9,294 bases of DNA from Betaproteobacteria bacterium (GTDB lineage: Bacteria > Pseudomonadota > Gammaproteobacteria > Burkholderiales > Burkholderiaceae_E). The notes under the pieces are model-generated. The model saw only the letters and a list, made by a program, of their open reading frames with translations. It was not told the origin of the DNA and ran no database searches. The position numbers and the translations under genes are program-made. Positions 1-7,107 of this stretch are shown here, one piece after another (position 1 is the first letter of the stretch; each line of letters opens with the position of its first letter). The stretch covers positions 1 through 9,294 of the forward strand of contig VGHV01000077.1 of the NCBI GenBank assembly GCA_016868095.1. The letters run 5' to 3'.

Positions 1-1752
1 AAAATGTCTCGCCTGAAGCATTCGCTGATAAAGATCTTCGGGCATCGGTGATCCAGTTTCAAAATGCGCGGTCATTTTTTGAATTTGCTCCCATTCCCAC
101 GCAAAGTTTTCTAGAAATTGACTTGGCAGTTCGACAGCATCCCACTCCACGCCATTCAGTCCAGAAATTCTCGGTTCCTGCATATTAGTCAGGACGTGGT
201 GTAGGCCGTGTCCGAACTCATGAAACAAGGTTGTCACTTCATCGTGGGTGAGCATCGCCGGCCTTGAGCCCACCGGTGCCTGGAAATTACAGGTCAGCCA
301 GGCGATCGGCTCAGTAATGCCCTTGGCCGAAAGTCGTCGATTTGCAGCAACATTCATCCAAGCACCGCTCCGCTTACCGGGCCTTGCGTATAGATCAAGA
401 TAAACATAGGCTCTGGCTGTTTCGCCAGCCTTGGGGCCGTTTCCCTCGGCCAGCGGAACATCATCTTCGCCTTCGGCACGATTTATGTCGACCTGTGGAA
501 CCTTAACTTCGTCTTCGGCACGATTACTTTTGGACGGTGCAGCATTGACTTTGGGAGTAGCATAAATTGCATAACATAGAACATCAGGGTGCCACACGGG
601 CAGATTGACTTTTTCAAATCGATAGTCGAATAAATCCTGAATCAGTTGAAACAGTCCCTCGAGAACTCGGTTTAGCTGGAAGTAGGCCTTGACATCTTGA
701 TCTGAAAAACTATAAAGACGCTGTTTTAGCTGTTGGGAAACATAAGGGATATCCCATGCTTCAAGCTTAGCGATCCCTAATTGTCTTGCCGCAAACTCAC
801 TGAGTGCTGCGAATTCCTTCTGAGCTTGCGGTTTAACTCGATTGAGTAAATCAATAAGAAATGTTTGTACTGCAACGGTTGAGCTAGCCATCTTAGGTTT
901 AAGTGACATCGCTACAAAATCAGAAAATCCAAGCAGGTTTGCGCTTTGCTTTCTTAACGTCAGAATTTCCTTGATTAGCTGTCCGTTATCAAACTGGCTT
1001 TCACCCTGATCCGATGCGAGCGTGTTGTACATCCTATACATTTGCTCGCGAAGTTTTCGATCATGGGCGTATTGCATGACCGGAAGGTAAGAAGGCATAT
1101 GGGGTGTAAAACGCCAGCCTTCTTGACCTGCTTCCTGCGCGGTTTTTTTTGCAGCCTCTATCACATCCTCGGGCAGTCCCTCGAGACCTGAGGACTCCTC
1201 AACATGACAAGACGAGCCATTCATTGCATCGAGCACATGCTCGGAAAATTCCTGTCCTTTCTCGCTCAATTGCTTAATGATTTGCGCGAGTTGCTGACGC
1301 TTCTCTTCAGGAAGTTCAGCGCCTGCAAGTCGAAAATCTTGAATGGCGAGTTCGAGACTGCGGCTGCGCTGAAGGTTCAGATCTGCTAGGTTACCCTTAG
1401 GTAATTGTTGTTGTAGCATTTGACAGGCGGCAAGCAGGGTTTGGTCCTGCTCGAGCATCGTATAGAAATCTGTCACTAAGGGCAGCATCTTATTGAAGGC
1501 CTGACGCCACGCGGCTTCATCCATGACTGCGTTTAGATGACCAACGACCGCCCAGCACCGCGACAATGCATCAAGCGATTCATCAAGTGGTGAAATGACT
1601 GCCTCCCAGCCCAGCGAGACGTCCTTGAGTGCGAGTGCTTTAAGCTGGTCTTTTGCATGATCGAGACGTGTAGTAACCGCTTCTTCAATATGCTCGGCCT
1701 TGATACTTGGGTAGTCTGGATGCAGTGGGAGATTTAGAAGTGGATTTGTCAT
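1..1752 (-). CDS. prlC: Oligopeptidase A (M3 family zinc metallopeptidase), 3' end beyond window
   Basis: This is a cytoplasmic zinc endopeptidase of the thimet oligopeptidase family, which degrades short peptides such as cleaved signal peptides. I read 584 codons without a stop. E. coli PrlC is 680 residues, so the C-terminal helical part lies off the left edge. The start ATG at 1752 gives MTNPLL, as in E. coli, but no clear Shine-Dalgarno precedes it. The catalytic motif HEFGH is at residues 511-515 (zinc ligands H511 and H515, catalytic E512), and the third ligand is E541 in VELPSQ. Family landmarks SYLPVM, ASDQG, WHPDV, YLDLYAR and THDEV are all present. The oddity is an extra segment of about 40 residues between Y397 and Y449, where E. 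coli has a short loop. It is acidic and proline-rich and contains a 14-residue tandem repeat. The gene lies 157 bp downstream of folD on the same strand. The family assignment is firm; the effect of the insertion is unknown. Confidence 0.96.
   Translation of the reverse strand, partial: MTNPLLNLPLHPDYPSIKAEHIEEAVTTRLDHAKDQLKALALKDVSLGWEAVISPLDESLDALSRCWAVVGHLNAVMDEAAWRQAFNKMLPLVTDFYTMLEQDQTLLAACQMLQQQLPKGNLADLNLQRSRSLELAIQDFRLAGAELPEEKRQQLAQIIKQLSEKGQEFSEHVLDAMNGSSCHVEESSGLEGLPEDVIEAAKKTAQEAGQEGWRFTPHMPSYLPVMQYAHDRKLREQMYRMYNTLASDQGESQFDNGQLIKEILTLRKQSANLLGFSDFVAMSLKPKMASSTVAVQTFLIDLLNRVKPQAQKEFAALSEFAARQLGIAKLEAWDIPYVSQQLKQRLYSFSDQDVKAYFQLNRVLEGLFQLIQDLFDYRFEKVNLPVWHPDVLCYAIYATPKVNAAPSKSNRAEDEVKVPQVDINRAEGEDDVPLAEGNGPKAGETARAYVYLDLYARPGKRSGAWMNVAANRRLSAKGITEPIAWLTCNFQAPVGSRPAMLTHDEVTTLFHEFGHGLHHVLTNMQEPRISGLNGVEWDAVELPSQFLENFAWEWEQIQKMTAHFETGSPMPEDLYQRMLQARHF
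465..525 (-). repeat. Degenerate 42-bp tandem repeat inside prlC
   Basis: Two adjacent 14-codon units are seen in the prlC frame, NRAEDEVKVPQVDI (residues 410-423) and NRAEGEDDVPLAEG (424-437). The best conserved part is a 19-bp stretch, present at 525-507 and 483-465 on the minus strand with one mismatch and offset by exactly 42 bp. The offset preserves the reading frame. It lies in the extra loop that E. coli PrlC lacks, which suggests a tandem duplication that later diverged. Confidence 0.8.
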
Positions 1753-1909
1753 TGCTAAGTCTTTGGTAGTTATCGAAGTTAATTAATTGCAAGGCCTTAC
1801 TTAAACTGAACTCTTTGGTTGAGCTTGATGATTTCCGTCAAAAACCCTTCTTAAGTGAGAACATTCGCTTGACCCTCAACCTTAAATCACCGAGCGCCTT
1901 GCAGTTCAT
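1753..1909. other. folD-prlC intergenic gap, no clear element
   Basis: These 157 bp separate two genes on the minus strand. There is a weak 7-bp inverted repeat (1817-1823 with 1875-1881, 51-bp spacer), but no T-rich hairpin terminator and no convincing promoter. A 23-codon minus-strand frame begins just past the folD stop, but it has nothing else to support it. folD and prlC may be co-transcribed, or prlC may have its own promoter here. Confidence 0.4.
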
Positions 1910-2761
1910 TCAGAAGTTTCCGCGCGCTGCCTTTAAGGTGTTCGCAAGCAACATGGCGATTGTCATGGGTCCCACACCGCCAGGCACGGGCGTTATCCAT
2001 GACGCCCTTTGGCTTGCTCCTTCAAAATCGACGTCTCCACACAACTTACCCGAATCGAGTCGATTAATACCCACGTCGATCACGATTGCGCCTGGCTTGA
2101 TCATGTCGGCCTGAATGAAACGTGGTTTGCCTAGCGCAGCAACGAGCACGTCCGCCCTCAAGCAGTGCGCCCTTAGATCCTTCGTTTTGCTATTACAAAG
2201 CGTTACGGTTGCACCAGCGGCAAGTAAGAGCATGGCCTGAGGCTTACCCACGATATTGCTCGCGCCAATGATCACGGCTTCTGCACCGCGAAAATTCAGC
2301 TTGGTATGCTCAAGCAATGTCATGACGCCTGCAGGCGTGCAGGGAACAAGCCTGGGCTGTCCCGCAAAAAGTGCGCCACTATTAATCGGGTGAAAGCCGT
2401 CAACGTCTTTGTTGGGGTCGATACGGTCGATTACCCTAGCTGCATGAAGATGTTTGGGAAGAGGCAGTTGGACGAGGATGCCATGGACATTTGGGTCTTG
2501 ATTAAGTACCTCAATGGTTTGTAATAAATCCTCTTCGCTACTGTCCGCGGGGAGTCTGCGATGCTCGGAAATAATGCCGGCTTCCTCGCAGGCCCTCACT
2601 TTATTCCGTACGTACACCGATGAGGCAGGGTCCTCGCCAACCTGGATAACGACAAGGCAGGGAAGGGGCCTGGTATCTGGCCATTGCTCGAGCTCTTTCC
2701 GAATGGAGGCGCGAAGTGATGCCGCAATGGCTTGTCCAGGGATCAGTGTGGCTTGTGACAT
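1910..2761 (-). CDS. folD: Bifunctional methylenetetrahydrofolate dehydrogenase / methenyl-THF cyclohydrolase
   Basis: FolD is a cytoplasmic enzyme that interconverts 5,10-methylene-, 5,10-methenyl- and 10-formyl-tetrahydrofolate with NADP(H), supplying one-carbon units for purines and formyl-methionine. The 283-residue length is normal for the family. Catalytic residues are visible: Y50 and K54 in YVRNK, Q98 in GILVQLPLP and D121 in KDVDGFHP. The dinucleotide loop GASNIVGKP is at 166-174, and the C-terminal PGGVGPMT signature at 260-267. The alanine at 167 also occurs in E. coli FolD (GASNIVG), so it is not a defect. The ATG at 2761 is preceded by only a weak purine-rich GCGAGAG. The gene diverges from a tRNA operon, with 77 bp between them, and lies upstream of prlC on the same strand. 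Product and symbol are secure. Confidence 0.98.
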   Translation of the reverse strand: MSQATLIPGQAIAASLRASIRKELEQWPDTRPLPCLVVIQVGEDPASSVYVRNKVRACEEAGIISEHRRLPADSSEEDLLQTIEVLNQDPNVHGILVQLPLPKHLHAARVIDRIDPNKDVDGFHPINSGALFAGQPRLVPCTPAGVMTLLEHTKLNFRGAEAVIIGASNIVGKPQAMLLLAAGATVTLCNSKTKDLRAHCLRADVLVAALGKPRFIQADMIKPGAIVIDVGINRLDSGKLCGDVDFEGASQRASWITPVPGGVGPMTIAMLLANTLKAARGNF

Positions 2762-2796
2762 AAGAACTCTCGCTGGCTTAGGGTAGATTATTGCAA

Positions 2797-2825
2797 TTGG
2801 TGCTTCCGATACTTCACGCTATAAT
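2797..2825 (+). promoter_or_regulatory. Promoter of the tRNA-Ala/tRNA-Glu unit
   Basis: A perfect -10 box TATAAT is at 2820-2825. A weak -35 candidate, TTGGTG, lies at 2797-2802 with a 17-bp spacer. The -10 is followed by a GC-rich stretch (AGCGAGC), the kind of discriminator typical of stringently controlled stable-RNA promoters. The mature tRNA begins 14 nt after the -10. The consensus -10 and its position make this convincing; the -35 is less certain. The bases are seen, and the promoter function is inferred. Confidence 0.75.
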
Positions 2826-2838
2826 AGCGAGCTTCGTC

Positions 2839-2914
<76 letters not shown>

Positions 2915-2922
2915 AGAACACG

Positions 2923-2998
2923 GTCCCGTTCGTCTAGAGGCCTAGGACATCACCCTTTCACGGTGAGTACAGGGGTTCGAATCCCCTACGGGACGCCA
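2923..2998 (+). tRNA. tRNA-Glu (anticodon TTC)
   Basis: This is a 76-nt tRNA with an encoded CCA at 2996-2998 and discriminator G at 2995. The acceptor stem GTCCCGT pairs fully with ACGGGAC. The anticodon stem TCACC/GGTGA closes the loop CTTTCAC with anticodon TTC, which reads GAA and GAG. The T arm is AGGGG-TTCGAAT-CCCCT. It is co-transcribed with tRNA-Ala by its 8-nt spacing. No terminator follows: a protein-coding start is only 9 nt beyond the CCA end. Confidence 0.98.
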
Positions 2999-3007
2999 TT
3001 TACTGCC

Positions 3008-3961
3008 ATGTCTTCGCACAACGACCCTCCGCCTATCGATTCAGGGCTGAGGTCTATTCGCTTAGTCCTCAGACGGACAAGCCGCAGGCTCCGACGACTA
3101 AATCCTACTGTCAGGGGAATGATTTGGACGGCGCTTGCAGGATTCATTTTCTCAGTGCTCAACGCCACCATGCGTTGGCTCGCGCTTGAGTTACATCCTT
3201 TTCAGGCGCAGTTCCTGAGATACTTGTTCGGCGCCCTGGTGATGTTTCCATTGATACTTCGAACGGGATTCGTGGCCTACCGTCCAAATCACTGGATGGG
3301 TCAGATTTGGCGGGGTGCGCTTCACACATTAGGGCTAAGTCTCTGGTTCTTAGCGCTGCCAAGGATCACACTTGCTGACATGACTGCAATCGGATTCACG
3401 GGCCCGATATTTATTATGATTGGAGCGATTTGGTTTTTGAAAGAGCCCGCACGTTGGGATCGATGGCTTGCAGCGGTACTCGGGCTTGCAGGCGTCATGG
3501 TCGTCGTTGGACCACAGCTTTCCGGCTCAGGAGGGCTTTATCACCTCTTAATGTTAGCGAGTTCCCCCGTATTTGCAGCCTCTTTCCTCTTGACGAAGGT
3601 TTTAACGCGCTACGATCGACCTGAAGTGATTGTTGTTTGGCAGTCCATCACGGTAACCCTGTTTAGTCTGCCAATGGCATTGATCGTATGGAAAGATTTA
3701 AGTCTCTTGCAGTGGTTTTGGTTTCTTGTTTGCGGCGCTTTAGGGAGCGCTGGACATTATTGCTTAACCCGATCATTCGGGGTAAGTGATATTTCATCGA
3801 CACAATCGGTTAAGTTTTTGGACCTTGTTTGGGCGAGTTTGCTTGGTTGGCTTATTTTCGCCGACGTTCCTGCGAGCGCAACGCTTCTCGGTGCGCTTGT
3901 GATTCTTGGTTCAACCATCTGGCTTGCACGGCGAGAGTCCAGGCGCGCCTCGAAGGTATAA
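3008..3961 (+). CDS. DMT-superfamily (EamA-type) inner-membrane transporter
   Basis: This is a 317-residue, very hydrophobic protein with about ten predicted membrane segments in two EamA-like halves (roughly residues 38-169 and 178-307). That matches the usual size and fold of drug/metabolite exporters of the 10-TMS type. Supporting family features are the NATMRWLA stretch in the first helix, QFLRYLFGALV, FTGPIF in the fourth helix and FLKEP after it. The substrate cannot be read from sequence; relatives export amino acids, nucleosides or other metabolites. The frame stays open upstream through both tRNAs, so the start has to be at or after 3008. That ATG lies 9 nt after tRNA-Glu with no Shine-Dalgarno. 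The next ATG, 3119 (residue 38), sits right at the first helix, but the AGGGGA before it is too close for a normal site. Residues 14-36 are arginine-rich and probably cytoplasmic. The gene is likely read from the tRNA promoter. Confidence 0.88.
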   Translation: MSSHNDPPPIDSGLRSIRLVLRRTSRRLRRLNPTVRGMIWTALAGFIFSVLNATMRWLALELHPFQAQFLRYLFGALVMFPLILRTGFVAYRPNHWMGQIWRGALHTLGLSLWFLALPRITLADMTAIGFTGPIFIMIGAIWFLKEPARWDRWLAAVLGLAGVMVVVGPQLSGSGGLYHLLMLASSPVFAASFLLTKVLTRYDRPEVIVVWQSITVTLFSLPMALIVWKDLSLLQWFWFLVCGALGSAGHYCLTRSFGVSDISSTQSVKFLDLVWASLLGWLIFADVPASATLLGALVILGSTIWLARRESRRASKV

Positions 3962-4007
3962 CGAAGGCGCGGCAACCCGTACAATACGGATGGCGATATC
4001 GCTTTGC

Positions 4008-4679
4008 TCAAAAATCTGATGAAGATGCTTTGAAGGCCGCGTGAGCGCGACTGTTTGCGCCGATCGCTCGAAGGATGGCGCTAACATGAGTTTTCACTGT
4101 TGAAAGGCTCAGCCCAAGCTCACTCGAGATTTGCTTGTTTGGCAGGCCTTGTTTGAGAAGGCTGAGCACTTCGGATTGACGTCGTGATAAATGCCTGCGA
4201 AGGCGTCGCGGCGTTTCCCTGCCAGCCTCTATTCGATCCAAGTGATAGCGCCTTTGCCGGGAATGCTGACATAGCCCTGGCGGCATCCTGCGTTTTGACC
4301 AAAGCGACTCAAGCCGAGCAAAGAGTTCCTTGCTTGTGGCTGTCTTATGTAGCAGTCCGCTCGCACCGAGGGAAAGAAATCGTTGGTTTAGTCTTCGGTC
4401 ACGATTTGTGCTGAAAAGAAGGATCTGGTTACCGTAGGTCCGAAGTATCCGACGAATGCGGCCGTCTGACATTTCTCGACTCGAACCAGGTCGATCCCAG
4501 AGATCAACGGTTTCAGGGTCAATTAGAAGTTGAGCGTTGCTGCCGTTGAGGCCTTCGAGCGATTCAAGATCACGTAACGCTGAAAGCGCGTGTAGCGCAA
4601 GCGCTCGAGACAGGGTAATCACTTCGTGAACAAAGCCCTGCTGGTCGACAACAATAAGCGCTGGCGATGTTTCTTTCAT
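4008..4679 (-). CDS. LuxR/FixJ-type response regulator with incomplete receiver domain
   Basis: This is a 223-residue putative transcription factor. The C-terminal LuxR helix-turn-helix is clear at about 164-215 (LSRRQSEVLSLL, NKQISSELGLSLSTVKTHV). Residues 6-126 read like a CheY-type receiver: hydrophobic strands ALIVV, QLLID and QILLFST, a possible acceptor D54, T91 near the conserved Thr/Ser place, and K112 in SGLLHKT. Only one acid (D12) is present where receivers usually carry an adjacent pair, and the D54-to-K112 distance is about 8 residues longer than in FixJ. Phosphorylation may therefore be weak or absent. An arginine-rich linker (about 129-163) joins the domains. GGAG at 4689-4686, 6 nt upstream, supports the ATG at 4679. 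No sensor kinase is adjacent. The gene converges on the transporter (46-bp gap) and diverges from dusA, which is a possible but unproven target. Confidence 0.85.
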   Translation of the reverse strand: MKETSPALIVVDQQGFVHEVITLSRALALHALSALRDLESLEGLNGSNAQLLIDPETVDLWDRPGSSREMSDGRIRRILRTYGNQILLFSTNRDRRLNQRFLSLGASGLLHKTATSKELFARLESLWSKRRMPPGLCQHSRQRRYHLDRIEAGRETPRRLRRHLSRRQSEVLSLLKQGLPNKQISSELGLSLSTVKTHVSAILRAIGANSRAHAAFKASSSDF

Positions 4680-4896
4680 GCCTTGCTCCAGCGGCGAGTT
4701 TTAAAGCGACTTGGCGCCGAGGGAAGGCCGTATTTCGTCTCCTGTCCTAACGCGGCAAACTTGCGTGAGTTTTTATGCATGCGAGGCTCGATTGGTAAGC
4801 GGGTTAAAGACACGCAGATTCGAGTTGGCAAACGATCGTCAAAGCCATCGAGGCCTTAAATCAATCGTCGCGATGCCTTGAATTAGACTTGGTGCT
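4680..4896. other. Divergent luxR-dusA intergenic region, no clear element
   Basis: These 217 bp should hold the promoters of two divergent genes, the LuxR-type regulator and dusA. Apart from the regulator's GGAG ribosome site (4686-4689) I could not pick out a convincing -35/-10 pair, operator palindrome or terminator. A plus-strand open frame covers most of it (to 4859), but it begins inside the regulator gene and has no coding support. Confidence 0.35.
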
Positions 4897-5940
4897 ATGA
4901 CTGTGCCAAAACGAGATGAAACTGCAGCGAAGGTCAAGGCATCTTGGCGTTTTTGTGTAGCGCCAATGATGGACTGGACCGACCGACACTGTCGTTATCT
5001 GCACCGTATGCTTTCTCGACATGCCAGGCTCTATACTGAAATGGTTACAACAGGGGCCTTGCTTTACGGAGATGCAGGTAAACATTTGGCCTTTGATCCG
5101 CAAGAGCATCCGGTTGCGCTGCAACTCGGTGGTAGCGAACCTGAGGATTTGGCAAAGGCCGCAAAGCTTGGGGCGACCTCGGGCTATAACGAGATCAATT
5201 TGAATTGTGGCTGCCCGAGCGAACGCGTCCAACGCGGCGCATTTGGTGCCTGCTTAATGCGCGAGCCCAGCTTGGTTGCCGACTGTTTTAAGGCCATGGC
5301 GGATGCGGTCTCCCTGCCCATCACGATCAAGCATCGTCTTGGCTTGGGTCGCGATGAGGATTTGAAATTACTTGAGGCATTTGTTGGCACCCTACACCAT
5401 GAGGGCTGCCGCCACTTTATTGTGCATGCTCGAAATGCATGGCTTGAGGGCCTCAGTCCTAAAGATAATCGCGACGTATCACCCCTACGCTATGAGGCGG
5501 TCTACGACTTGGCACAGCAGTTTCCCGACAGCGTTTTTGTGCTCAACGGCGGATTGACAGATCATGCCCAAGCGCTCCATGCGATAGGCTCGCTTGACGG
5601 TGTGATGTTAGGACGGGCAGCCTATCAGCGGCCGGCCCTCTTGGCAGAGGTCGACCGAATTTGGTTTGAGGCGAAAGACTCAAACCCGACATGGACGACA
5701 CTCGATCGGCTTGTGGCTGCGTTATCAGGCTACCGTGCGTACATGATTAAGCAAATGGCGCTTGGTATGCCGCTAGCATCGATGACTCGTCACATGCTCG
5801 GAATCTTTCAGGGCTTGCCCGGTGCAAGAATCTTTCGTCGAGACCTGTCCGATCAGCAGGCTTTGCGGGCTCAGGGAATTGATTGGTTTGATGCCTCACT
5901 TGCACGGTTCTTAACCGTCCAGCGCACGGCCGCAACATAA
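4897..5940 (+). CDS. dusA: tRNA-dihydrouridine(20/20a) synthase DusA
   Basis: DusA is an FMN-dependent enzyme that reduces uridines 20 and 20a in the tRNA D loop to dihydrouridine using NADPH. The 347-residue length fits the family. It follows E. coli DusA closely: VAPMMDWTDRHCRY near the N-terminus, LYTEMVTTGA, HPVALQLGGS, EINLNCGCPSERV with catalytic C106, K145 in TIKHRLG and H177 in IVHAR. It also has the DusA-typical WLEGLSPKDNR, the FMN-phosphate loop NGG (217-219) with GR (239-240), and the C-terminal TRHMLGIFQGLPGAR. The ATG at 4897 fits the family start, but its Shine-Dalgarno is poor. The last 70 bp overlap, in antisense, the end of the DUF2069 gene. Function and symbol are secure by motif; the enzyme family (DusA rather than DusB/C) is set by the DusA-specific segments. 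Confidence 0.97.
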   Translation: MTVPKRDETAAKVKASWRFCVAPMMDWTDRHCRYLHRMLSRHARLYTEMVTTGALLYGDAGKHLAFDPQEHPVALQLGGSEPEDLAKAAKLGATSGYNEINLNCGCPSERVQRGAFGACLMREPSLVADCFKAMADAVSLPITIKHRLGLGRDEDLKLLEAFVGTLHHEGCRHFIVHARNAWLEGLSPKDNRDVSPLRYEAVYDLAQQFPDSVFVLNGGLTDHAQALHAIGSLDGVMLGRAAYQRPALLAEVDRIWFEAKDSNPTWTTLDRLVAALSGYRAYMIKQMALGMPLASMTRHMLGIFQGLPGARIFRRDLSDQQALRAQGIDWFDASLARFLTVQRTAAT

Positions 5941-6266
5941 GTGAGCACAGCAAACCACATGACCGTCGACAAAACCACCTCGAGACTGGCTAAGTGTTGG
6001 CTCATGCCAGATTCGGTGGTGGCTCGAACAACGCCCTCGGTGAAATAAACAAGGCTTGCCATGGACCACCACTGGTGCATCACGATCGATCCTCGCCATA
6101 TCCAAGGCAAACAAAAAAGCAGCGGAATCACCTTAAGCCACAAAAGCGATCCAGGCCTCAATGGGGCCAGCCAAAGTTCCCACACCAAGCCGAGCAAACA
6201 GAGAAGCACCCCTGCAATCGCAGCGGACTTACGTGCCTTGGAAGGCGGTACGCGCGCTAGTAGCAT
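5871..6266 (-). CDS. DUF2069 family inner-membrane protein
   Basis: This is a small integral membrane protein of 131 residues and unknown function. It matches the DUF2069 pattern: a first helix ending in WELWLAPLRPGS (29-40), a second segment KVIPLLFCLPW (45-55), then IVMHQWWSMASLVYFTEGVVRA (61-82), and a last helix about 95-115 ending in basic residues. Four membrane segments are likely. The start ATG (6266) lies 6 nt after the stop of the hydrolase gene, with GAAGG a little upstream, so it is probably translationally coupled as the last gene of the metY operon. Its last 23 codons and stop lie on the opposite strand to the end of dusA (70-bp overlap). I assign family only; no function is known to me. 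Confidence 0.85.
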   Translation of the reverse strand: MLLARVPPSKARKSAAIAGVLLCLLGLVWELWLAPLRPGSLLWLKVIPLLFCLPWIWRGSIVMHQWWSMASLVYFTEGVVRATTESGMSQHLASLEVVLSTVMWFAVLTYVAAVRWTVKNRASEASNQSIP

Positions 6267-6272
6267 GGCGGC

Positions 6273-7103
6273 TTAGCCTTCAGCATGAGGCAATACTCGT
6301 CGGGATGCTGCGTCTGCAAGGAAACGGGCGATTGCCACTCGAACCGCATCGGGTTGCTCAGCCATCATTTGGTGACCTGCTTTTTCGATGATTCGCATGT
6401 CTGCGCCGATGATGGTTTCAGCTAGGCTTTTAGCCGCTTTAGGTGGGGTCATGAGATCAAGTGCTCCACTAAGGATCAAGGTGGGCTGCTTAATCACTTG
6501 AGCACATTCGAGACCCCGGCTGTAAGCGTTACAAGCCTTAAAATCGTTGAACAAAACACCTGGCTTTTGCCGCTCCATCAATCGGCGCGCCTGGTTGTAA
6601 ATCGAAAATCCAGGGCCTGGCGTGCCCGGCAAATGAGTGACCCCACTGTGTGACCAGCGAGTAATCATGGCGAAGGCTTTTTGTTCGTCGTGTTGGGCGG
6701 CGTCGAGCAGGGCATCGGAAACACGCATAGGAAAAGCTGAACCAAGTAAGACATTAGCCCAGCTTTGGGCAGGCCTGCTGGCCGCAGCTTCCAAGGCAAT
6801 CAGAGAACCCATGCTGTGGCCAAGCCATGCAGCCGCGCCGATATCCAAGCTGTCTAGCAAGTCGCCACACCAGGCAGCCATCTCCTGAACAGTCTCGCAA
6901 ATAGGGCCTTCGCTAAGACCGTGAGCTGGCAAATCGACGGCGAGAACGTTATAGCCGTGATGCGCAAGCCAGCGCGATTGCATGATCCAAACACTGTGGT
7001 CGTTTTGTGCGCCATGGATCATCAAGACCGATGGTAGCTCCGGGCGAAACGCCTTAGATCCGGTATAGATATAAACACTTTTCTGACCGAGTTTCACTTC
7101 CAT
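6273..7103 (-). CDS. Alpha/beta-fold hydrolase
   Basis: This is a cytoplasmic serine hydrolase of the alpha/beta fold; its substrate is unknown. With the start at 7103 it has 276 residues. It shows the oxyanion HG at 30-31 (LMIHGAQND), the DLPAHGLS strand-loop (57-64), the nucleophile elbow GHSMGS with S97, the acid D216 in SGALDLMTPP, and H244 in AGHQMM, a complete catalytic triad. The frame extends upstream to an ATG at 7130 inside the metY end. I prefer 7103 because AGAGG at 7115-7111 sits 7 nt before it and the longer form would add an unlikely MWRFQRGDG. It lies 4 nt after metY and 6 nt before DUF2069, so it is the middle gene of an operon. Whether it acts on a methionine-pathway ester cannot be told from sequence; it lacks the size and motifs to be called MetX with confidence. 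Confidence 0.9.
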   Translation of the reverse strand: MEVKLGQKSVYIYTGSKAFRPELPSVLMIHGAQNDHSVWIMQSRWLAHHGYNVLAVDLPAHGLSEGPICETVQEMAAWCGDLLDSLDIGAAAWLGHSMGSLIALEAAASRPAQSWANVLLGSAFPMRVSDALLDAAQHDEQKAFAMITRWSHSGVTHLPGTPGPGFSIYNQARRLMERQKPGVLFNDFKACNAYSRGLECAQVIKQPTLILSGALDLMTPPKAAKSLAETIIGADMRIIEKAGHQMMAEQPDAVRVAIARFLADAASRRVLPHAEG

Positions 7104-7107
7104 GCCA

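Noticed and set aside
1838..1909. A 23-codon minus-strand frame starting right after the folD stop
   Set aside because: It has no ribosome site, no similarity I recognise, and such short frames are common by chance.
1815..2114. Plus-strand open frame antisense to folD
   Set aside because: folD is unmistakable on the other strand and the plus-strand protein has no recognisable features or ribosome site.
2264..2266. Alanine in place of arginine in the FolD GRSxIVG-type loop (GASNIVGKP), suggesting altered cofactor use
   Set aside because: E. coli FolD, which uses NADP, has the same GASNIVG sequence, so this is normal variation.
3977..4005. Possible bidirectional terminator between the transporter and the LuxR-type gene (CCGTA-CAA-TACGG, then GCGATATCGC-TTT)
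   Set aside because: The first stem is only 5 bp with no T-run, and the second is a self-palindrome that can form only 3 bp with a loop; too weak to call.
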